Positions 9,612 through 18,191 of a stretch of 64,000 nucleotides of DNA are shown piece by piece; position 1 is the stretch's first letter; each line of letters starts with the position of its first letter. Under the pieces are notes generated by a model. That model made no database searches. It was not told the origin of the DNA and saw nothing but the letters and a program-made list of their open reading frames with translations. Location: NCBI RefSeq assembly GCF_013402815.2, contig NZ_CP058601.1, positions 1,426,001 through 1,490,000 on the forward strand, in the 5' to 3' direction. Made by a program: the position numbers and the translations under genes. This stretch comes from Natrinema halophilum. Lineage in GTDB: Archaea; Halobacteriota; Halobacteria; Halobacteriales; Natrialbaceae.

Positions 9612-10214
9612 TGTCAGATCACCGACTGTGAAACCGTTCTGGGCGCGCGTCTAGCCCGGCCGAGGCGTCGACTCGACTATCCCCCGAAAGCGGCGGGAAA
9701 GATGACGTGATGTCCTGCTCGTCTATGGCGATTGTTCGAACCGCCGAACGGTACGCTACCATGAGAACAATTCAAACCACCCGATCCCATTACTATAGAC
9801 GGGCTACTAACCCCCGTAGCCTGTGTGTACTCGGCCGGTAGCGTGTGACTGTGACGGCTACCGAAAGCGAAAACTCTCGAGTCAGCGGGCAGTCCCCGGA
9901 TACGAATCTGCAATTGCAGGCGCGCTCACGGCGTCTTTGGCTGAAACCATCGCATCCGATGGAAAAGTACGGTGAACGAACAGCGAAGCGGCGCTCGAGC
10001 GGCCACCGCCCGCTGTTCAGTAACGACTACCCAAAGGGCAGTAGGGAGGCAAAACAGCGACCCGAAATCCGCGATGGAACGCGCCGCCGTGAGAGACCGG
10101 TCGGCCGCTCGTCGTCGCCCTGATCCGGTCACGAAAGCAAGCGGTGAAGTCGACGGGTCACCTGGAAGGGGACGAATCGCCACACCTTTTGCGGTGGATC
10201 TGGCACCCACGAAT
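9612..10214. other. Intergenic region between divergent glmS and the small acidic gene
   Basis: Six hundred bases hold no convincing gene. It must contain the promoters of glmS (minus) and of the plus-strand gene starting at 10215. No repeat or structured RNA was recognised. Confidence 0.5.
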
Positions 10215-10400
10215 ATGGGTTTTGGTAGCTACGACGAATCCGAACAACAAGAGCAGACCACCGACGACGAAGACGTAGATGCCGTCAACGTCCACGAAAA
10301 CGATCATGAAGGGGAGATGTCGTTTGAATCCGACGTTTCGACGGACGAACTGGTCTCACAGCTCGGGTCGATGAAAGACGACGAAACCGACGACGAATAA
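10215..10400 (+). CDS. Small acidic protein (DUF5786-like)
   Basis: A 61-residue, very acidic protein beginning MGFGSYDESEQ, the signature start of a small family that I recall as haloarchaeal DUF5786. It has a central ENDHEGEMSFE segment and ends in an Asp/Glu-rich tail after STDELVSQLGSM. No enzyme motif is visible. The ATG at 10215 is chosen because the signature begins there; the open frame extends upstream but that part is basic and not protein-like. Confidence 0.85.
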   Translation: MGFGSYDESEQQEQTTDDEDVDAVNVHENDHEGEMSFESDVSTDELVSQLGSMKDDETDDE

Positions 10401-10625
10401 TCCGCTGCCACAACGACGTCGCCTCGAATCCGGCCATCTTCGGTTGACGGCGACTCGAGAACGTCCTCGGTCTGCGCCCGAGTTAGGGCGGAACGTGGGC
10501 CAAACTGAAGCGGATCGGGGCTGAATCTCGGTCGGGCCGACTCGAACGTGCTCCGCTCGTTTTTCGAATGCGCTCTGTTGACGATCGAACCCATCGATAT
10601 CAGCGAGAAACGCCGCGCAGTACCG

Positions 10626-11360
10626 TCAGGAGAGGGTCGCACCGCAGAGTTCGCCGATCGCCCGCCGCAGTCGCTGGGAGACGGCAGACTTCGAGACGTC
10701 GAGTCGATCCGCGAGCTCGTCTTGAGAAATGCCCCGCGGAACGTCGAAATACCCCTCCTCGTGTGCCACAGTGAGTAGCTCCTGTTGTTTGTCCGTCAAG
10801 GCGACGACGCCGTCGCCCTCGTCGTCAGACACGCGGAGGTGATCGACGGTGACCGAGATTTCTCGGTCACGGCAGTAGTCGTTGAACTCGACGAGCCGAT
10901 CCCGATCCGGAAACCGAAGCTGGACCAGCCATCCGTCGCGTGAACTGGAGAGGTCGAGGAGGCGCCCCCCGATCTCGGCGGTTGCTGCAGAGAACGTGAC
11001 AGCGCGTGGGGCCAGTGTGACTCGATAGACGCGCCTGTCGGGATAGCGATCGACGAGAACCGGATCAGTGACGGTCGAATCCGTCTCGAGGGCCGTTTCG
11101 AATTCTTCGAACGCAGTTCCGTAGACGGTGACGAAGACGTGGGTTCGGTCGGGTTCGACGGTGATCCAGTAGTCGGGTTCGACGGTGACGTCTCGCGTTT
11201 GCCCGAGAGTCGGCCGCAAAAACAGGTTCGGATGATCGAGCCGAAGTTGGGCGACGATCCCGCCCTCGGCTTCCGATCGGATTCCTCGCGAGTCGACGTC
11301 GGCGTCGGTGTCGGCGACGGCATCTGCCACCTCCTCGGTATCGGCGATGTCGATGCTCAT
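10626..11360 (-). CDS. Bat-type helix-turn-helix transcriptional regulator
   Basis: A 244-residue regulator. Residues 1-190 form the bacterio-opsin-activator-like sensory region, with beta-rich segments such as VEPDYWITVEPDRTHVFVT. The HTH_10 domain follows at about 190-240: LTDKQQELLTVAHEEGYFD, RGISQDELADRLDVSKSAVS and QRLRRAI. The start at 11360 (MSIDIAD) gives a normal acidic protein; the frame upstream is basic. It lies 270 bp downstream of a larger Bat-type gene on the same strand. The family regulates stress, light or oxygen responses in haloarchaea; the targets here are unknown. Confidence 0.88.
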   Translation of the reverse strand: MSIDIADTEEVADAVADTDADVDSRGIRSEAEGGIVAQLRLDHPNLFLRPTLGQTRDVTVEPDYWITVEPDRTHVFVTVYGTAFEEFETALETDSTVTDPVLVDRYPDRRVYRVTLAPRAVTFSAATAEIGGRLLDLSSSRDGWLVQLRFPDRDRLVEFNDYCRDREISVTVDHLRVSDDEGDGVVALTDKQQELLTVAHEEGYFDVPRGISQDELADRLDVSKSAVSQRLRRAIGELCGATLS

Positions 11361-11578
11361 GTGATCACCCGCGATGCAAGCGGTCGACCGTCGTAATATC
11401 GTATTACCTCCACGGCGCTCATTGAATGGCTCATTAGGAGCCGGAGAAATGACCGTGGGCGCTAGATACGGAACCGTATCCGAATCTGACATCAATGTGT
11501 ATTCATTAGTTAGATATAGGAGTGGTTTCTCGGAGGGCGGAAATAAGAAATTACCTCGTCTAAATACCCGTATAGGAT

Positions 11579-11634
11579 CGATATACGGGCGGTGTCGCGG
11601 TTCAGCCGATATACGGGCGGTGTCGCGGTTCAGC
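11579..11634. repeat. 28-bp tandem duplication at the 3' end of the large Bat gene
   Basis: Copies span 11579-11606 and 11607-11634 and are identical. The second copy contains the TGA stop of the neighbouring minus-strand gene (11630-11632), so the duplicated unit has copied the gene's last bases and stop into its 3' flank. Confidence 0.92.
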
Positions 11635-14600
11635 CAGTCGCGGCGTCGTCGAACAACAACGCGAACAGTTTTCGCTGGGCCAGCCGGAGGTGACGACTGA
11701 ACGTCGGCTGAGAGACGCCGAGCGACTCCGCGACTTCTTCGCCCGTGCGTTCGCGCGGCCACTCGAAGAACCCGCTGTGGTACGCCGCTTCGAGGGTCCG
11801 CCGCTGGCGCTCGGACAGGAGAGCATCCAGTTCGTCGAACGGGCGCGTCGCTCGCGCAGGGCGATCACGCTCCCGGCGCGCGACTAACTGCGCGCCGGAA
11901 TACGTTCGGTCGAGCGTCTGGATGAACGATCGAACGGCAACCGGCTCTCCGAGTTCGATCACGAGCCTACTCCGGTCGTCGACCGGCGTGAGCGACCGGA
12001 GAATCCCGCCGCAGTCCGCGATCGTCCGCGCGACGGTGGGCTCCGTCACGGCGACCTCGAGAACGAAGTCGTCGTTGCCGCTGCCGACGATCGAAGCCGC
12101 ACCGACCGCGGGCAGCGATTCGACGGACTCGCGAGCAGCGTCCGAGTCGGATCCGGAGACCGCACAGAATACCGTCGAACCGCCGGACGACCGCGGAACG
12201 ACGGCCCGCACATCGATCCGTCTGTCCAGTTGGGTGGCGATCGACGAAAGTGGTTCCGCAGCGTTCCGAAGCACGACTTCCAGTTCGGTGATGCGGTCGG
12301 CGAGGAGCGCGTCTTTCGTTTCGATCGCGGCGATCGCATCACCGGCGATCGCCGCGAGGTGGTCGCAGGCTCGACGGGTACTCCCGTCGAACGCCGAGGT
12401 CTGATCCGCGTACGCGGTGAGCGTTCCGTACTGGAACTCGCTCGAGGAAAGCGGGACGCTCAGCACGGATCGGAACCCCCGCTCTAGGGGACGTTGTCGC
12501 CACGGTCGCGCCTCGTCGGTAGCGCTCGCTCCGCCGGCTTCGAGCGTCTCGAGTTCGGCCGATTCTCGGGTCGCCGCGGCGGTTCCCGTCGGTGAGTCAG
12601 TCTCCTCTTCCAGCGGAACCGTCGTCCGCTCGAGGAACTCTCCGTCGCGACCTGACCAGGTCGACGGCACGACCGTCTTCCGTCCGTCGTCGATGCGGCC
12701 GACCCAGGCAAGTTCGATCTCGCTCGATGATTCGAGCGGGGAGAGCGAGACGACCGCTTCGCTAAGTCGCTGCTCGACCTCTTTGCGCGTATCGGCTTCC
12801 AGTATCGACCGTTCGGCGGCCCAGATCCGTTCCGTGCGCTCCGCGAGCGTCTCGAACCGAGACCGAGCGCGTCGACACATGCGAAGATCCGCGGCGTGCT
12901 GGACGTTCTCGAGCGCCACGACGGCGGCGTTCGAAATTCCCACCAGGTGATCGAACTCGACCCCTTCGAAGGCCATCGGATCAGTACTGGTCGCGAGCAC
13001 GACGCCGCGCGACCCGATCGGAACGGCGAGGACCCGCTCGGCGCGCAATCCGGTGTGAGCGAGGAGGCCGTCGAGCGCCGCTGCCTCGATGATGGTCGGC
13101 GCTTCGTCCTCGAGAGGATCGGCCAGCGGCGTTCCGTCCGGATCGATAGACGGTGGCTCGATCTCGCCGCGGCCGCCCGACGCGATCCGATCCGCAGCGG
13201 CGACCGCTGCCGGGCGAAGACCGTCGTCAGCCACGAGGTACCAGGCGGCGATATCGGCATCGACGGACTGCCGAATGCCGTCCACTACTGCTGATCGAAT
13301 ATCCGATGGCGTCGCAGCCTCGCGGATGGCAGCAGTGGTTCGGCGAAGCGTCGAGAGCGCCGCGACCGGTGATCCACGTCTGTCTCGGATCACACAGAGC
13401 GTTCGATTCGGGTCGGAAAGCGGTGCCACGAACACGTCGACCGGACGATGCGTCTCGGTCGCGAGCTCGCCCGTGACGGGCTCCATCCATCTCACGATCG
13501 GCGATCGGGCGCGCTCTCGAACGATTGCTGCGAGATCGTCGGTGAACAGCGACTCGAGAGAACGGCCGACGAGTTGGTCAGTCCCGGCCAGGTCGGCGAG
13601 CGCCGGATTGGCCATGCGAACCGTCGAGTCCTCGATGACCGCGATGCCGTCGTCCAATGCGTCGACGACCGACTGGAGGAGGGCACGGCGGTCTCGCTCC
13701 GGTGACGCGTCAGCGGCGAGGGGCCGCTCGCTTGCGGACACCGTGACGCCGTCATCGCCGGGGTGAACGGAGACGACGAGATCCCGTTCGAGCGCTGAAA
13801 CGGTCGTTTCGAACCTGACGACCGCACCCGTCGCTTTGGCCTCGCGGACCCGGTCTGCGATTTTCCCACCAAAATCGTCGGGTAGTAACTCCCAGACGAC
13901 TGTTCCGACCGGGATCTCGTCTCTCGACCGGTCAGCCGCATCGATAGCGGTTGTGGCGTCTCGCGCGTCGGCGAACAACTGGATAGCCGCTTCGTTGGCG
14001 TATCGAAGCTCTCCTCGCGGACCCAACGTAAACATCGCATCCGCGAGCCGATCGAGCCCTTCCCGACCGTCGCCCCGAGCGAGTGATTCGGTGCTCCGGG
14101 CGCCCATCAGCGTGACGACGATCCCTTCGACGGCCGGGTCCGCCAGCCGATTCGTACAGGAAAGCTCCGCGACGTGCCAGGTCCCGTCGGCGTGGCCGAT
14201 CCGAAGCCCGACACGCTCTGTCGTTCCGACGGACGCCTCCGTGACGGACGCAAGCGTGTTGCGAACCCCCTCCCGATCGTCGGGATGAACGATTCGTGTT
14301 ATCGACGTCCGCTCGAGTTCCGTCGGCGTATATCCCATCCGCGATTCGACTGCGGGACTCGCGTACTCGACGTCGCCATCTGCGTCGAGCACCCAGACGA
14401 CTGCCGCAGCGCTTTCGAGGATCGCCTGATAGCGCCGGGTCTCGCTGGCCGTCGTACGCCTGTATCGCTCGCATTCAGCAACGTTCTCGACGCGAGCGGT
14501 GAGAACCGACGCTGACGCGTCGCGATCGACGACGTCGCTCGCCCCGGCCTCGAGCGCTGCATCCGCGTCCCCCTCGCCTGTCACTGCGACGATCGGGCGT

Positions 14601-14863
14601 TCGTCCGTTCGATCGACGAGCCGCTCGAGCGTCGATTCGGATGACCGCGATCGGTCCGCGGACGGGACGTACGGGCAGACGAGACAGTGAACGTCGCGGT
14701 TCGCGAGTCGCTCGATCGCACCCTCGACGGTTCGTTCGCGGATTAGTGCGACGTCCGGTCCCGCCGCGGATAGCGAATCCATCGCAGCATCGGCGGGGTC
14801 CGAATCGCCGACGATCAGGACGCACGGAACGTCAGCGGCGACGGCCGGTATACCGTTACTCAC
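11630..14863 (-). CDS. Multidomain PAS/GAF sensor with Bat domain and HTH_10
   Basis: A 1077-residue soluble sensor-regulator. In order it has a receiver-like domain (about 14-128, VLIVGDSDPADAA), a PAS domain (about 144-260, AVVWVLDADGDVEYASPAVE), a second PAS-like segment (about 275-385), a third (about 390-490, NPALADLAGTDQLVG) and two GAF domains (about 505-650 and 700-840). A Bat-type domain (about 850-1000) and an HTH_10 (about 1020-1070, LLSERQRRTLEAAYHSGFFEWPRE, TGEEVAESLGVSQPTFSRHL) follow. There is no histidine kinase domain, so signal and DNA binding are in one chain. Boundaries are estimates. A homologous smaller regulator lies just downstream. Confidence 0.9.
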   Translation of the reverse strand: MSNGIPAVAADVPCVLIVGDSDPADAAMDSLSAAGPDVALIRERTVEGAIERLANRDVHCLVCPYVPSADRSRSSESTLERLVDRTDERPIVAVTGEGDADAALEAGASDVVDRDASASVLTARVENVAECERYRRTTASETRRYQAILESAAAVVWVLDADGDVEYASPAVESRMGYTPTELERTSITRIVHPDDREGVRNTLASVTEASVGTTERVGLRIGHADGTWHVAELSCTNRLADPAVEGIVVTLMGARSTESLARGDGREGLDRLADAMFTLGPRGELRYANEAAIQLFADARDATTAIDAADRSRDEIPVGTVVWELLPDDFGGKIADRVREAKATGAVVRFETTVSALERDLVVSVHPGDDGVTVSASERPLAADASPERDRRALLQSVVDALDDGIAVIEDSTVRMANPALADLAGTDQLVGRSLESLFTDDLAAIVRERARSPIVRWMEPVTGELATETHRPVDVFVAPLSDPNRTLCVIRDRRGSPVAALSTLRRTTAAIREAATPSDIRSAVVDGIRQSVDADIAAWYLVADDGLRPAAVAAADRIASGGRGEIEPPSIDPDGTPLADPLEDEAPTIIEAAALDGLLAHTGLRAERVLAVPIGSRGVVLATSTDPMAFEGVEFDHLVGISNAAVVALENVQHAADLRMCRRARSRFETLAERTERIWAAERSILEADTRKEVEQRLSEAVVSLSPLESSSEIELAWVGRIDDGRKTVVPSTWSGRDGEFLERTTVPLEEETDSPTGTAAATRESAELETLEAGGASATDEARPWRQRPLERGFRSVLSVPLSSSEFQYGTLTAYADQTSAFDGSTRRACDHLAAIAGDAIAAIETKDALLADRITELEVVLRNAAEPLSSIATQLDRRIDVRAVVPRSSGGSTVFCAVSGSDSDAARESVESLPAVGAASIVGSGNDDFVLEVAVTEPTVARTIADCGGILRSLTPVDDRSRLVIELGEPVAVRSFIQTLDRTYSGAQLVARRERDRPARATRPFDELDALLSERQRRTLEAAYHSGFFEWPRERTGEEVAESLGVSQPTFSRHLRLAQRKLFALLFDDAATG

Positions 14864-14930
14864 CGGACAGACACCTCCGGCGAGCGATTACTGCGTGTTG
14901 AAAGCCACTATCACCCTGGGTTAGACCATC

Positions 14931-15018
14931 GGACCGGCGAATACCATGGGCGAGAGGAGCGCTACCGGACCGGCGAATACCATGGGCGAGAGGAGCGCTA
15001 CCGGACCGGCGAATACCA
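14931..15018. repeat. 36-bp tandem repeat, 2.5 copies
   Basis: Two identical copies at 14931-14966 and 14967-15002, then a 16-base partial copy at 15003-15018. The unit begins GGACCGGCGAATACCATGGG. It is in the 0.37 kb non-coding stretch 14864-15232 upstream of the large Bat gene, between it and the stress-protein gene. Nothing else was recognised in that stretch. Confidence 0.92.
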
Positions 15019-15232
15019 CTGCCCTGGTGGACAGCCCTGCCACGACCGACAGCCTGATCGGTGGGACCCGACGCAAACCTCAGTCCACCAGTTCGGGGAC
15101 CGAATCCCTCACGGAACGGGACCGAACTGAGGGTTTCTGTCACGATAGCGACCGAATTGCAGCCGCTCATCTTAAGTAGGATCGTCGTACCCGCGGGTAG
15201 CACAGTATTACGGGCCACCTGGATAGCGTCCG

Positions 15233-15655
15233 TTACGATTGTTCGCGAACAGTCATCACCGGAACCGGCGCGTTCCGCACGATCTCCTCGGCAACGCTGC
15301 CCGAGATCAGGTGGTCGAGCCCCGATCGGCCGGCCGTCCCGACGACGATCATATCGGCCGGGTTGGTGGTGGCGAAGTCGACGACCTGTTCCTGTGGAAC
15401 GCCGTGGCGAATCGATGACGTCACTTCGATGCCTTCTCGAGTTGCCGTCTCTTCGGCCGCTTCGGCAGCCGCCACGGCCTCGTCTTCCGGATCGTTTCGA
15501 AGCCTATCTTCTTTCGATTCCGCCTGCGGCCCCTCCTCCGATACCGACACCACGTGCAGGGTCGCATCGAGCTGGGTGGCGAGTTCGACTGCGCGATCGG
15601 TCGCTCGACGTGCGGGATCGCTACCGTCCGTTGCGAGCACTAGATCCGTATACAT
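15233..15655 (-). CDS. Universal stress protein (UspA family)
   Basis: A 140-residue single-domain Usp. The N-terminal MYTDLVLATDGSDPARRA is the first beta strand and Asp of the ATP pocket. The C-terminal VVGTAGRSGLDHLISGSVA carries the G-x2-G-x9-GS nucleotide-binding motif, so it belongs to the ATP-binding type. The start at 15655 is chosen because the domain begins there; a 12-residue upstream extension is basic. No operon partner is evident. Confidence 0.9.
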   Translation of the reverse strand: MYTDLVLATDGSDPARRATDRAVELATQLDATLHVVSVSEEGPQAESKEDRLRNDPEDEAVAAAEAAEETATREGIEVTSSIRHGVPQEQVVDFATTNPADMIVVGTAGRSGLDHLISGSVAEEIVRNAPVPVMTVREQS

Positions 15656-15744
15656 CGTTCGCCTGTGATTTCGTGAGACTGCGACATACATCCCGGACCT
15701 GCCGTTGCCTGCCGAACTCTGTCAGATCGACGTGATACTTCTCC

Positions 15745-15876
15745 TTAGAATACGACCTCCCATACGTTACAGCAGTTTCGACACTCGAACTGTCGTTTCA
15801 ACCCGGCCTCGATCACCGAACGATCGATTTCCACGCCCGCCTTTTCGAGACAGTTCGGACAGCGGTGGCGGTTCAT
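15745..15876 (-). CDS. Very small zinc-ribbon protein
   Basis: A 43-residue protein with two CxxC pairs, CPNC at residues 5-8 and CRNC near 34-37, joined by an acidic and charged linker and ending in WEVVF. One zinc ion is likely. The start at 15876 (MNRHRCPNC) is used because the frame upstream is hydrophobic and comes from the AT-rich spacer 15890-15950. The function is unknown; similar mini-ribbons are frequent in haloarchaea. Confidence 0.65.
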   Translation of the reverse strand: MNRHRCPNCLEKAGVEIDRSVIEAGLKRQFECRNCCNVWEVVF

Positions 15877-16018
15877 TATTTCGTCTCTAGATGTGAGTAT
15901 GAATAAAGATAATACCATCATAATTTGGATTAAGCGTTGCTGTGTCAATTAGAATGGAGAAATCCGAACGAACACCCCTGACGATTCGACCGAAATGGTG
16001 CCTCGACGAGCGGGTGGC

Positions 16019-16693
16019 TCAGATCGCGTCGAGAACGACGATGGCGAGGTAAAGTTGCCCGACGCCAGCGACGATCATTACTGCACCTGCGAGACGCTTG
16101 AGCGGACCGGCGTACGCCGTCAACCTGCCCGCACCGGCAACGACTCCCATCCCGGTCGCAACCGTCAGCGAAACCATGAGAGTGACCAGGCTGCCAACGT
16201 ACGTTCCCAGGAGCGCGCCCGCTGCGGTCGACGAGACCGACAACGAACGCGTCACAACGCTAAAGAAAATCGGCGCGACACAGCCCGCCGCCGCCAGCGC
16301 GTAGCCGACGCCGAAGACTGCAAAGCCGAGAACGCTCGAGCGTCGCTTCGGGAGCGGGATGGACAGCGACGGTGCGCGGTCGAAAACGACCAGAAGGCCG
16401 AACGCGATCAGGATGACGCCAGCGATCACTTCGAAGAGCGTGATAGACGAAAGCGTCGAATATCCGACCGCGAACGCCGCCCCCAGAAGGGCAGTGAACG
16501 TGACGAGGACGCCGCCTCCAGCGACCAGTCCGCGACTCAGCGCACCGCCGAGCGATGCCCGTTCGCCGTCGGTCTGGCTCACGTAAAAGCCGACGTAGCC
16601 CGGCAGGAGCGGGTAGGCACACGGAGAGAAGAACGTCGCAATACCGGACGTCAGTCCGAAAACGATCGACGTGGTGACCGCCGCGTCGACCAT
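16019..16693 (-). CDS. ccdA: CcdA/DsbD-type thiol-disulfide transporter
   Basis: A 224-residue protein with about six membrane segments. The redox Cys pair is C25 in FFSPCAYPLLPGY and C138 in AAAGCVAPIFF, the two hallmark positions of CcdA. It moves reducing equivalents across the membrane to extracytoplasmic thioredoxins used in cytochrome c or copper-centre assembly. The TlpA-like gene ends only 1 bp from its ATG (16695 versus 16693), so the two form an operon with shared function. The start at 16693 was chosen over a 37-residue hydrophilic extension. Confidence 0.92.
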   Translation of the reverse strand: MVDAAVTTSIVFGLTSGIATFFSPCAYPLLPGYVGFYVSQTDGERASLGGALSRGLVAGGGVLVTFTALLGAAFAVGYSTLSSITLFEVIAGVILIAFGLLVVFDRAPSLSIPLPKRRSSVLGFAVFGVGYALAAAGCVAPIFFSVVTRSLSVSSTAAGALLGTYVGSLVTLMVSLTVATGMGVVAGAGRLTAYAGPLKRLAGAVMIVAGVGQLYLAIVVLDAI

Positions 16694-16694
16694 C

Positions 16695-17282
16695 CTATCC
16701 GCCTCCGCTGGCCTCGACCGCTTGCTCGATCCCGGCGACGAGTTCGTCTGCGGTTTTGATGCCAGTATCCTCCCACTGCACGCGTCCCGAGGTATCGATT
16801 GCAACGGCAGATGGGTATCCGCCCGCGAGATATCTGGCGGTCAGTTCTGCAGTCGGATCGAGGCCGAGTAACCAGTTCCCCTCGTGTTTCTTCCACCAGT
16901 CGACCAGTTCCTCTTCCGTCATGGATCTCCCAACTGCTTCGTTCGTGACCGAAATGAACAGCACCTCGTCACCGATTCGTTCGTTTGCCGCCGCGAGAGA
17001 CGGCATCTGCTTGATACACGGTGGACACCACGTCCCGAAAAAGTCGATGAACGTCGGTTGGTCGGACGCTGGAACGCGGACCTCACCGGCCTCGCTTCCG
17101 GGTGCGTCGACCGTTTCAATCGTCATCGGGTCCGTATTCGTCGATGCCGATCCGTTCCGATTCTCGTTCTGGCTCCCGCCAGGCCCGTCCTCCACCGACG
17201 GCAGCCCCCGTATCGCGACGACTCCTGCGCTCCCGATGACGCCCAGACTACCGATTCCGGCAAGGACGTCACGTCTTCGCAT
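16695..17282 (-). CDS. TlpA-like thioredoxin-fold protein, membrane-anchored or exported
   Basis: A 195-residue protein. Residues 1-25 are an RR-containing signal or anchor (MRRRDVLAGIGSLGVIGSAG), then a Ser/Asn-rich linker to about 60. The thioredoxin domain carries the active site FGTWCPPCIKQMPSL with C86 and C89. A GGYPSAVAID segment supplies the cis-Pro. It likely receives electrons from the adjacent CcdA and reduces extracytoplasmic Cys residues. It is 1 bp from the SCO1-like gene upstream (17284), so all three are probably cotranscribed. Confidence 0.9.
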   Translation of the reverse strand: MRRRDVLAGIGSLGVIGSAGVVAIRGLPSVEDGPGGSQNENRNGSASTNTDPMTIETVDAPGSEAGEVRVPASDQPTFIDFFGTWCPPCIKQMPSLAAANERIGDEVLFISVTNEAVGRSMTEEELVDWWKKHEGNWLLGLDPTAELTARYLAGGYPSAVAIDTSGRVQWEDTGIKTADELVAGIEQAVEASGGG

Positions 17283-17283
17283 T

Positions 17284-17982
17284 TTATGCCGTCACCACCG
17301 TTTCGACGTCGTCTACGACCATTTGAATCTCGTTCGTTGCTCCTTTCGGATACGCTCGCTCGACGATCCCCCGTTCGTTGGCGAGCAAAATTAGGTTGAA
17401 GTGAGGAAACGCGTACTCGAGGTTTTCGTACTGTTTTGCGTCCCGTTTTTGGAGTGGCAACCCGATCTCTTCGTTCATTATCGTCTTTGCCTTCTCGTAA
17501 GTCTCCGGCCTGAGGAAGTGCCAGTTCTCGGCGTCCGCATCGACACCCTGTTGATCGGCGAACGACCGGAGTGCTTTTTCCGTATCACGCTCCGGGTCGA
17601 ACGTCATCGCAAGCAGTGCAACGTCGTCGCTATAGCCCTCGGACGCTGCGACTTCCTGAACGCGGCGCAATCGCAGCGTCAATGCGGGACACATTCCATC
17701 GGGACAGTTCGTGTAAATGAACGTCATCAAAACGGCCCGTTCGCCCTCGTACTGGTCAGTCGAAATTGTTTCTCCTGACAGGGGATCGGGCAGGCTGAGT
17801 GCAGGCAGGTCCTTGCCGTAACTCGGATGTGACGCTTCGCTCAGGTCAGTTTCTGGCGGCTCGAGTACGGTATTGGTGTCTCCTGTATTCCCACCATCGT
17901 TTCCGAGGCCTCCGCCAAGGCAGCCAGCAACGCTGGTGAGTCCCGCCATCCCGACTGAACCGAGGTATGTCCGGCGGTTCAT
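17284..17982 (-). CDS. SCO1/SenC-family lipoprotein
   Basis: A 232-residue protein. The N-terminus MNRRTYLGSVGMAGLTSVAGC ends in a lipobox-like VAGC (Cys21), possibly Tat-exported. The thioredoxin-like SCO domain contains TNCPDGMCP (C93 and C98) and a later FPHFN carrying the conserved copper-ligand His. The Cys pair is spaced by four residues, not the usual three, as read directly from the codons. SCO proteins deliver copper to the CuA site of cytochrome oxidase. It heads the SCO1-TlpA-CcdA gene string. Confidence 0.88.
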   Translation of the reverse strand: MNRRTYLGSVGMAGLTSVAGCLGGGLGNDGGNTGDTNTVLEPPETDLSEASHPSYGKDLPALSLPDPLSGETISTDQYEGERAVLMTFIYTNCPDGMCPALTLRLRRVQEVAASEGYSDDVALLAMTFDPERDTEKALRSFADQQGVDADAENWHFLRPETYEKAKTIMNEEIGLPLQKRDAKQYENLEYAFPHFNLILLANERGIVERAYPKGATNEIQMVVDDVETVVTA

Positions 17983-18191
17983 GTTTGATCCGTAGGAGCG
18001 GCCAATCAAAGGTTCGTTGGTTCGATTCGCGAAGGTGCGATGGACATTCAGGCCGCCGACGAACAACGGGATCCACGTGAACGGGTAAGTTTGACCGAAC
18101 TGTCACGTAAAATCGCGATCATCAGTCTCGTTGCGGCCGTTCGATCGGCGAACCAACAGGCGTTTTGTCGCCCCATCCCAACACGCTTTCA

